From: DATKZH01 sp964475955
GTDB taxonomy: Bacteria > Planctomycetota > Planctomycetia > Pirellulales > Thermoguttaceae
DNA length: 19,963 nucleotides
Direction: 5' to 3'
Assembly (NCBI GenBank): GCA_964475955.1
Contig: CAYYZY010000147.1
Span: forward strand, 1 to 19,963
In this document: positions 14,520 through 19,963 of the stretch, one piece after another
Position numbering within the stretch: position 1 is the first letter of the stretch
How the letters are laid out: every line of letters starts with the position of its first letter
The notes under the pieces: generated by a model
The model's input: the letters and a program-made list of their open reading frames with translations, nothing else
Told to the model about the DNA's origin: nothing
Databases searched by the model: none
Translations under genes and position numbers: made by a program

Positions 14520-15689
14520 ATGGAATATCGAAGGCGGCGTCTACTGCGTCTTGTGGCCCTCGCCAGCGGGGCTATCATACTGGCGGCCGCCCTGCCGGGA
14601 TGGCAGGGGACGTGTGTTGCCGAAACCCGCTCCCCGGGGAGGAAACCGATGACGATCCACAAATCCGCGTTCGGCGAAATGCCCGACGGCACGCCGATCC
14701 ACCAATACACGCTCGACAACGCCCGCGGCCTGCGCGCGAAGATCATCACCTTCGGGGCGACGCTCCGGCAGGTCGAAATGCCCGACCGCCACGGCAATAC
14801 CGGCGTCGTCACCCTCTACCTCGACTCGCTCGAAGACTACCTGGCGGGCCATCCGTTCTTCGGGTCGATCGCCGGGCGGTACGCCAACCGGATCGCCAAG
14901 GGGGAATTCACGTTGGACGGTCAGCAGTACACGTTGGCCACCAACAACGGCGAGAACCACCTCCACGGCGGCGAAAAAGGGTTCGACAAGGCCGTCTGGA
15001 AGGCGAAGCCCGAACGGGGCGACGGCTTCGTGGCCGTGACCTTCACCCTCGTGAGCCCGGACGGCGACGAAGGCTATCCCGGCACGCTCACCGTCGAGGC
15101 GAAATACACGCTGACCGATGACAACGAGATCCGCATGGAGTACACCGCCACGACCGACAAGCCGACGGTCGTCAATCTCACCAATCACGCCTACTGGAAC
15201 CTGGCCGGCGCGGGCTCGGGCGACGTGCTGGGCCACGAACTGATGCTCAATGCCGACCGCTACCTCCCCGTCGACGAAGGACTGATCCCGCTCGGCGACC
15301 CGGCCCCCGTGGCCGGCACGCCCATGGATTTCACCCAGCCGAAGAAGATCGGCTCCCGAATCGAGCGGGTCGAGGGCGGCTACGACCACTGCTACGTGCT
15401 CAACCGCAAGGGCGAGGGGCTCGCGCTGGCCGCCCGCGTGGTCGAGCCCGAGAGCGGCCGGGGGATGGAGCTCCACACCACGCAGCCGGGCATCCAGCTC
15501 TACACGGGGAACTTCCTCGACGGCCGCCTCACGGTGGCCGGCAAGCCCTGCAAGCGGCACGACGGCTTCTGCCTGGAAACGGAGCATTTCCCCGACTCGC
15601 CCAATCGGCCCGAGTACCCGTCGACGGTGCTGCGCCCGGGCGAAACGTACCATGAGGTGACGCTGCACAAGTTCTTCGTCGAGAAGTAG
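14520..15689 (+). CDS. galM: Exported aldose 1-epimerase (mutarotase)
   Basis: The 389-residue enzyme interconverts the alpha and beta anomers of aldoses such as galactose. The family motifs are all present: GRYANRI (119-125), NNGENHLHGG (142-151), TNHAYWNL with catalytic His223, and LETEHFPDSPN with the catalytic Glu near 353. The N-terminus MEYRRRRLLR followed by a hydrophobic stretch to about residue 34 is a signal peptide, so the enzyme probably works in the periplasm on imported or released sugars rather than in the cytosol. The ATG at 14520 has AAAGGAA seven bases upstream; an internal Met44 would give a cytosolic form, but no ribosome-binding site was found for it. The VTT membrane protein gene follows after 35 bases, suggesting co-transcription, though no functional link is obvious. 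Confidence 0.93.
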   Translation: MEYRRRRLLRLVALASGAIILAAALPGWQGTCVAETRSPGRKPMTIHKSAFGEMPDGTPIHQYTLDNARGLRAKIITFGATLRQVEMPDRHGNTGVVTLYLDSLEDYLAGHPFFGSIAGRYANRIAKGEFTLDGQQYTLATNNGENHLHGGEKGFDKAVWKAKPERGDGFVAVTFTLVSPDGDEGYPGTLTVEAKYTLTDDNEIRMEYTATTDKPTVVNLTNHAYWNLAGAGSGDVLGHELMLNADRYLPVDEGLIPLGDPAPVAGTPMDFTQPKKIGSRIERVEGGYDHCYVLNRKGEGLALAARVVEPESGRGMELHTTQPGIQLYTGNFLDGRLTVAGKPCKRHDGFCLETEHFPDSPNRPEYPSTVLRPGETYHEVTLHKFFVEK

Positions 15690-15724
15690 CGATCTTCCTC
15701 GGGAGAGGACGAAGCGGCGTTGTC

Positions 15725-16396
15725 ATGAGCGGGTCTTCCGAGGCGAAGCGGCTCGCGAGGTCGCTGGTACTGGTCGCCGTGGCGCTGGCGGTGCCCATCG
15801 TGCCGTTCCTGTGGTTCGGCCCGGTGCTGGAGGCGCGGATCGAGGGCTGGCTGGCCGAGGGGATTCCGCCGGGCACGGTGGCGGCCGCGGTGGTCGGCCT
15901 GCTGGCTTCCGACGTCGTTCTGCCCGTCCCCTCCAGCGTGGTGAGCACGTTTGCCGGCAAGATGCTCGGGTTCTGGGGCGGCACCGCGGCGTCGTGGTGC
16001 GGCATGACCCTCGGGGCGGTGGCCGCCTTCGGGCTGGTCCGCCTGTTTGGCCGTCCGCTGGCCGTGCGCCTTTCCAGCGAAGACGACCTCCACCGCACCG
16101 ACGCGCTGGCGGGCCGGGCCGGCGTGCTGGTGCTGGTGCTCACCCGGCCGATACCCATTTTCGCCGAGGCGGCCGTGCTGCTGATGGGGACGACGCGCCT
16201 GGCCTGGCGCGACTTCCTTCTCGCGGTCGGCCTGAGCAACCTGGGGATCGCGGCGGCCTACGCCGTGCTGGGCGAGCGCGTGCGCTTTCCCATCGCCCTG
16301 GCCGCATCGATCACCCTGCCGCTTCTGGCCACGGCCGTCGCCCGTTACCTGTGGCGTGGCAACGCGGGGGCCGGCCGCGAGCGCGAGCCGCGTTGA
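15725..16396 (+). CDS. DedA/VTT (SNARE-associated) family inner-membrane protein
   Basis: The 223-residue protein has about five to six hydrophobic segments and the VTT-domain layout: a re-entrant LPVPSSVVSTFAGKMLGFWGG segment (near 64-84), a following small-residue helix, and TRPIPIFAEAAVLLMG (near 139-154) with the conserved Arg and Pro. VTT/DedA proteins are linked to lipid flipping, including undecaprenyl phosphate recycling, and to membrane homeostasis; the exact substrate cannot be told here. The ATG at 15725 follows a GGGAGAGGA stretch about 18 bases upstream, rather far for a normal site, so translation may be coupled to galM. It ends 17 bases before the end of the convergent antiporter gene. 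Confidence 0.88.
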   Translation: MSGSSEAKRLARSLVLVAVALAVPIVPFLWFGPVLEARIEGWLAEGIPPGTVAAAVVGLLASDVVLPVPSSVVSTFAGKMLGFWGGTAASWCGMTLGAVAAFGLVRLFGRPLAVRLSSEDDLHRTDALAGRAGVLVLVLTRPIPIFAEAAVLLMGTTRLAWRDFLLAVGLSNLGIAAAYAVLGERVRFPIALAASITLPLLATAVARYLWRGNAGAGREREPR

Positions 16397-16413
16397 GCGA
16401 CGATGCACGCCGG

Positions 16414-18135
16414 CTACGACGCCGGTGGGTTCATTTGCCCCTGGATCAGAAGCCGGAGCACGTCGCGGCGGCGGACCACGCCCACCAGGCCATAGGGTTC
16501 CTCGCGCCGGACCACGGGGAGGCAGTCGTCTTGGCTGGCCTCGAACATCTCCTGCACGCGAGCGACCGGCTCATCGGGGTGGAGCACCCATCGGGCGGGC
16601 GTGGCGAGGTCGGCGGCGAGGACCAAGGCTTCCAGGGCGGGGTCGAACAGCGCGTCGCTCAGCTCGCGGTAGCGGATCGCGCCGACCAACTCGCCGGCGC
16701 GCCCGACCACCGGATACGTGTTGTCGTGGCTGTGTTCGATGCGCTCGATCACCTCGTCGAACGTGGCCTCCTGGGGCACGCCCTGCACGTTCTTGCGCAT
16801 GATCTCGCCGACGGTCATCTCCCCGCGCGGCCTTCCCCGCCAAGGGTCCCGGCCGATGGCGATCAGCAGCCGATTGGCCATGGTCTGAAGCTGATCGAAG
16901 GGGCCGGCGGCGCTGTGGCGCACGGCCTGAGCCAGGGGGACTTCGCCGGCGCGTAGCACCGCGTGGCGGATGAGGATGGGGCCGGCGATCTCGAACACCA
17001 CCACGGTGCCGAGGATGATCGTCTGGACGTCGAGGCAAAGCGCGTGCAGCGCGGTCCCCGGCGTGGTCCGATGGACGGCCACCGCCGCAAGCGCGATGGC
17101 GGCGCCGGCCTGGGCCAGAAGCGTTGCCCCCAGCCATCGGCGGACGGCCGGCTCCTCGCGTCCGGCGACCGCCGCCACGCGCGTGCCCACGTACTTGCCG
17201 GCGAAGCGAAACACGATGTAGGCGACGCCGATCCACCCGGCCTCGCGCAGCTCGACCGGCTGGAGTTCGGCCCCGTGCGTAACGAAGAAGACGACGCAGA
17301 GCAGGCCCGTCAGCCGATCCAACTCGGCCAGCACCTGCCGGGTTTGGTCGGAGCTGTTGACCACCGTCGCGCCCATGGCCAGGAAGGTGAGCAGGTAGGG
17401 CACCTGGGCGAGCTGGCAGACCGACAGCAGCAGAGCGATCACGGCCATCAGCAGGATGAGCCGGCGCGAGTCGGCCACCTGGGCAAAGGCGAAGCTGACG
17501 GCGAGCCCTCCGGCCACGCCCAGCGCGACCGACCCGGCCAGGTCCTGCACCAGCAGCCGCAGTTCGACCGAGATGGGTACGTCGAGTCGGCCCTGGGCGA
17601 AGTAGATCGCCAGGAACAGGATCTCGAACAGGATGATCGAGATCAGGTTGTTCAGCGCCACCAGCGAATTGGTGAACTCGGTGACCGGGCCTTCCGACTG
17701 CGTCTCCTGGAGAACGAGGATCGTCGTCGCCGGTGCCGTGGCCAGGGCCAGGGCTCCCAGCAAGAGGGCCATCTCCCACTGCTGCGAGACGAGCCCGATC
17801 CCCACCACGACCAGGAGGAACGTCAGCACCAGTTCCCCCACCGAAAGCCGCAGCACCCGACGGATCGTGCGCCGCAGTCGGGCCAGCGGGAAATGGCAGC
17901 CCAGTTGGAACAGCACCAGGGCGATGGCCAGTTTGGTGAGCGGCTCGAACAGCTCGATGTGCTCGTGGGGAATCCAGTTGAGGATGCCCGGCCCCAAAAG
18001 AACCCCTACCAGGAGGTAGGCGGTCACCTTGGGTAGCCGCAGCCAGGAGGCCATCGTGCCCACCAACAGCGCGGCGATGAGCAGCACGCCCAAGGTGAAG
18101 GTGCCTTGCCAGACCTGCCAGTCGAAGCCCTCCAT
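16414..18135 (-). CDS. CPA2-type cation/proton antiporter with C-terminal CBS pair
   Basis: The 573-residue protein has about eleven to twelve hydrophobic segments in residues 1-390 that fit the Na+/H+ exchanger fold (LPKVTAYLLVGVLLGP near the start, LATAPATTILVLQE in the middle). The usual ion-binding acidic pair of the unwound-helix region reads Asn162-Asn163 (LVALNNLISI). Instead of the KTN domain of Kef channels there are two CBS motifs (about 428-570), for example TVGEIMRKNVQGVP and DDCLPVVRREEPYGLVG, which typically bind adenine nucleotides and gate transport. It would move K+ or Na+ against protons, unless the Asn pair marks a different transport mode. ATG at 18135 is preferred to GTG at 18141 because GAAGGA is 8 bases from the ATG and only 2 from the GTG. 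A consensus TATAAT lies upstream. Confidence 0.9.
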   Translation of the reverse strand: MEGFDWQVWQGTFTLGVLLIAALLVGTMASWLRLPKVTAYLLVGVLLGPGILNWIPHEHIELFEPLTKLAIALVLFQLGCHFPLARLRRTIRRVLRLSVGELVLTFLLVVVGIGLVSQQWEMALLLGALALATAPATTILVLQETQSEGPVTEFTNSLVALNNLISIILFEILFLAIYFAQGRLDVPISVELRLLVQDLAGSVALGVAGGLAVSFAFAQVADSRRLILLMAVIALLLSVCQLAQVPYLLTFLAMGATVVNSSDQTRQVLAELDRLTGLLCVVFFVTHGAELQPVELREAGWIGVAYIVFRFAGKYVGTRVAAVAGREEPAVRRWLGATLLAQAGAAIALAAVAVHRTTPGTALHALCLDVQTIILGTVVVFEIAGPILIRHAVLRAGEVPLAQAVRHSAAGPFDQLQTMANRLLIAIGRDPWRGRPRGEMTVGEIMRKNVQGVPQEATFDEVIERIEHSHDNTYPVVGRAGELVGAIRYRELSDALFDPALEALVLAADLATPARWVLHPDEPVARVQEMFEASQDDCLPVVRREEPYGLVGVVRRRDVLRLLIQGQMNPPAS

Positions 18136-18175
18136 CCGCACGGTCCTTCGAGGGGGGGATACCTTGGCGAAGGGA

Positions 18176-18181
18176 ATTATA
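18176..18181 (-). promoter_or_regulatory. Consensus -10 element of the antiporter gene
   Basis: A perfect TATAAT on the minus strand lies about 40 bases before the antiporter ATG. The -35 position (near 18198-18203, GTGGCC) is weak and falls inside the end of the glycosyltransferase gene. This suggests the antiporter gene has its own promoter in addition to any read-through. Confidence 0.5.
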
Positions 18182-18192
18182 CGCCGCCGCGG

Positions 18193-19446
18193 CTAGCGGC
18201 CACCGGAGATCGACGTCGACCTGGGCGCGTCATCCGTTCGGCGGCCGGCTGGCTGAGCATCGCACTTGGCGGAGTAGATGCCCTGCAACAAGTCCTCGTA
18301 GCCTGCCACCATCCGCTCGGCCGACCCGCGTGCGATGACGTGCTCGCGCCCCGCACGCCCCATGCGCGAGGCCCGCTCCAGGGCGCGGAACAACTCCACC
18401 ACCCGCCGGGCGATCCCCGGAGCGTCGCCCGGGGCGACCAGGTAGCCGGTTTCGCCGTCGAGCACCGACTCGGGTACCGAACCGACGCGCGTGGCGACCA
18501 CCGGCTTCTCGCACGCCGAGGCCTCCAGGATCGACACGGGGCTCGACTCCATCTTCGACGTCAACACGGCCACGCTCGCCAGGGAGAGCACCTCGGGCAC
18601 GTCGGCGCGCGTCCCGAGGAACTGAACCGCGCCGTCGAGGGAAAGGTCTCGGGCGAGCGCCTCCAATGGGCCGCGCCGGGGACCGTCGCCGACGACGAGA
18701 AACCGCGCCTCAGGCACCTCTTCGCGAACCAGGGCCGCCGCTTTGAGGAACAGCTCGTGGTTCTTTTCCGGGCGCAGCGCCGCCACGATCGCCGCCACGG
18801 GAACGTCGGCCGGCAGTTGCAGCGCTTCGCGGAGCGACGGGCTGGCCCAGCGCGGATGGAACTTCTCGACGTCGACCCCGTTCGGGATCACGCGGATGCT
18901 GTCGGCCGGGCATCCCTCGTGTTCGGCCAGGTAGCGACGATGGTTCTCGGCCACGGCGATGAACGCGTCGGTGATCGGGGCCAACAGCCGGTTCGGCCAC
19001 TCGACGCGATCCGGCAGACCCGACGAGTGCAGCGCGCAGCAGACGGCCGGCACCCCGGCGCGCCACGCGGCCAGCCGGCCCCAGAACATCTTGTCGCCGC
19101 CGGTGCCGACGGTCACCACGCCGTCGACGCGCCGCGTGCGCATCAGGCGCGCAAGCCGCCCGAGCACCCGGAAATCGTACTTCCCCGCCGACAGCCCGCT
19201 GAACGTGGGAATTTCGTGCTGGATCGCTTCGCCGAGCGGTCCCAGGTACTTCAGGCAGCACAACTCGGGCAACACGCGCGATCGGTCGAACCGGCGGATC
19301 AGGTCCACCAGGAGCGTCTCCGCGCCCCCGACCGGCATCGACGAGATCACGAACATCACGCGCAAGGGGCCGCGGTCTTCCAGGGGAATCAGTCGTCGGG
19401 CCGGTCGAAACATGGGCGGGGCCGTATCGAGAGGTCTCAACTGCAT
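18193..19446 (-). CDS. GT4-family glycosyltransferase
   Basis: The 417-residue protein is a GT-B fold retaining glycosyltransferase of family 4. The N-terminal half begins with VMFVISSMPVGGAETLLVDLI, the acceptor-side glycine loop. The C-terminal half has RPEKNHELFLKA (near 227), VVGDGPRR, FLGTRADVPEVL, and the EX7E-type nucleotide-sugar site ESSPVSILEASACEKPVVATRVG (near 302). It has no membrane segments and probably acts at the cytoplasmic face in exopolysaccharide, LPS-like or glycoconjugate synthesis; donor and acceptor are unknown, and no other glycan synthesis genes adjoin it. ATG at 19446 and ATG at 19413 are both possible, neither with a clear ribosome-binding site; a longer frame to 19521 crosses the promoter-like site and is rejected. 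The end lies 57 bases before the antiporter start. Confidence 0.92.
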   Translation of the reverse strand: MQLRPLDTAPPMFRPARRLIPLEDRGPLRVMFVISSMPVGGAETLLVDLIRRFDRSRVLPELCCLKYLGPLGEAIQHEIPTFSGLSAGKYDFRVLGRLARLMRTRRVDGVVTVGTGGDKMFWGRLAAWRAGVPAVCCALHSSGLPDRVEWPNRLLAPITDAFIAVAENHRRYLAEHEGCPADSIRVIPNGVDVEKFHPRWASPSLREALQLPADVPVAAIVAALRPEKNHELFLKAAALVREEVPEARFLVVGDGPRRGPLEALARDLSLDGAVQFLGTRADVPEVLSLASVAVLTSKMESSPVSILEASACEKPVVATRVGSVPESVLDGETGYLVAPGDAPGIARRVVELFRALERASRMGRAGREHVIARGSAERMVAGYEDLLQGIYSAKCDAQPAGRRTDDAPRSTSISGGR

Positions 19447-19469
19447 TGGGCGCCGGCGGTGCCGCCGCG

Positions 19470-19496
19470 AGGGTATCCCACACAAGTGTATCTCAA
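19470..19496 (-). promoter_or_regulatory. Possible promoter of the glycosyltransferase gene
   Basis: On the minus strand TTGAGA (19496-19491, five of six) is followed after 15 bases by TACCCT (19475-19470, three of six). The leader would be about 17 bases for the start at 19446, or about 50 for 19413. Weak -10 and short spacer make this tentative. Confidence 0.3.
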
Positions 19497-19544
19497 GGGA
19501 ACGCCGCGGGGCTGCGAACACCGGTGCGGCCGGAATCTGCCTCT

Positions 19545-19612
19545 GTAGGGAACGGCCTCTGTGCCGTTCCGGAATCCGGCGATCGCGGAACGCCGCGGAG
19601 GGCGTTCCCTAC
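19545..19612. repeat. Nested palindromic intergenic repeat (GTAGGGAACG type)
   Basis: The ends are perfect 10-base inverted repeats (19545-19554 and 19603-19612). Inside are two independent hairpins: GGAACGGC/GCCGTTCC (19549-19556, 19563-19570) and GGAACGCC/GGCGTTCC (19587-19594, 19601-19608). The plan is the same as that of the 1741-1787 element: terminal inverted repeats enclosing two stem-loops. Confidence 0.75.
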
Positions 19613-19618
19613 ATCCCT

Positions 19619-19643
19619 CGTTCCCAGGCTCCGCGTGGGAACG
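19619..19643. repeat. Palindromic repeat CGTTCCCA/TGGGAACG
   Basis: A perfect 8-base stem with a 9-base GCTCCGCG-containing loop. A fragment of the same unit occurs in reverse complement at 11-22. This unit, which encodes the PGSAWER-like peptide, is a widespread kind of intergenic palindrome. Confidence 0.7.
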
Positions 19644-19650
19644 CCCTACC

Positions 19651-19667
19651 CCGAGGCTCCGCCTCGG
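19651..19667. repeat. Palindromic repeat CCGAGGC/GCCTCGG
   Basis: A 7-base stem with a 3-base loop. Together with the preceding GGGAACGCC it forms a block repeated in diverged form at 19896-19930. Confidence 0.6.
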
Positions 19668-19750
19668 CCCGGCGAAGCCTGCGCGACTCGGCGGAACGGG
19701 CACACGGCACACCGGGTTGAGCGGCAAGAGACACCGGTCGACAGACCGCC

Positions 19751-19797
19751 GTGGGGCACGTTTCCAACGTGCCCGGCACGATGCAGTCGTGCCTCAC
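19751..19797. repeat. Dispersed 47-base double-hairpin repeat, copy 2 (inverted)
   Basis: The reverse complement matches copy 1 (1741-1787) at 44 of 47 bases; the three differences are in the outer end, in one loop, and between the hairpins. Both stem-loops are preserved, as expected for a structured element. Confidence 0.85.
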
Positions 19798-19843
19798 GAA
19801 CTCCCCCTCTTCATTCCCACGCTTCGCGTCATAGGTGCGAATA

Positions 19844-19883
19844 GCCCCAAGGGGCCTTCCGCCCCCTGAGGACGCGAAGCGTC
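19844..19883. repeat. Two further short palindromes
   Basis: GCCCCAAGGGGC (19844-19855) is a perfect 12-base palindrome, and GACGC/GCGTC (19871-19875, 19879-19883) flank a GAA loop. They continue the palindrome-dense region; the function is unknown. Confidence 0.5.
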
Positions 19884-19963
19884 GTCACGATGGACGGGAA
19901 CGCCCCAGGCCGGGCCTTCGCCTCGGCCCGTCGCCCGTCCGCGCCCCCGCTTGCCCTCCGCCG

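Larger units (their letters stand above)
19447..19963. other. Non-coding, repeat-rich end region
   Basis: The final 517 bases hold no gene. Every open frame here runs through palindromic repeats, and several translate to the same low-information peptides (for example PGSAWER) that such repeats produce in many bacteria. At least five separate palindromic units are packed between 19545 and 19883. Confidence 0.8.

Noticed and set aside
19545..19883. Possible CRISPR array in the repeat-rich end
   Set aside because: The units differ in sequence and spacing and are palindromes, not identical direct repeats with uniform spacers; no cas gene is present.
1..19963. tRNA or rRNA genes
   Set aside because: I looked for cloverleaf-like arms and conserved rRNA stretches in the gaps and saw none; a covariance-model scan would be decisive.

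Overview
The window is high-GC DNA from what looks like a planctomycete (Planctomycetota, probably Pirellulales or a relative). Four things point there: an SHD1-domain secreted protein, a small planctomycete-type exported cytochrome with one CxxCH, a very large secreted beta-helix/SGNH-type protein, and many short dispersed palindromic intergenic repeats. The assignment is inferred from protein families; there is no rRNA marker. I recognise thirteen protein genes. I see no tRNA, rRNA, CRISPR array, transposase, integrase or phage gene.

Layout. 329-1414 (+) is a Tat-exported TIM-barrel sugar isomerase/epimerase-like protein. Its stop codon overlaps that of a small two-helix membrane protein on the opposite strand (1411-1680). 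Upstream of that, on the minus strand, is a small lipoprotein (1823-2143) with a near-consensus promoter. 2512-6030 (-) is a secreted 1172-residue protein joining a right-handed beta-helix, an SGNH-like domain with altered catalytic residues and a C-terminal beta-sandwich. 6324-7682 (-) is the ribosome-assembly GTPase Der. 8053-8799 (+) is a family 4 [4Fe-4S] uracil-DNA glycosylase. It converges on a small c-type cytochrome (8845-9285, -), which lies downstream of a MutM/Fpg homologue cut short in its DNA-binding domain (9399-10088, -). 10322-11449 (-) is a secreted SHD1 plus beta-propeller-like protein.

The right part holds a PAS-GAF-PAS-PP2C (RsbU/SpoIIE type) signalling phosphatase (12096-14180, +), then an exported aldose 1-epimerase (14520-15689, +) and a DedA/VTT membrane protein (15725-16396, +) that are probably co-transcribed. 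On the minus strand follow a CPA2-type cation/proton antiporter with C-terminal CBS domains (16414-18135) and a GT4 glycosyltransferase (18193-19446). The last 500 bases are non-coding and packed with nested palindromic repeats.

Two loose themes appear: exported carbohydrate handling (isomerase-like protein, beta-helix protein, mutarotase) and base-excision repair (uracil glycosylase, MutM remnant). Most genes seem to be transcribed alone from their own promoters, so this is not one dedicated operon. I found no convincing new multi-gene system. The features most worth a second look are the broken MutM with a downstream promoter inside its tail, the SGNH-like domain lacking expected catalytic residues, the Cys/His-rich GAF domain, the Asn-Asn antiporter site, and the dispersed double-hairpin repeat.
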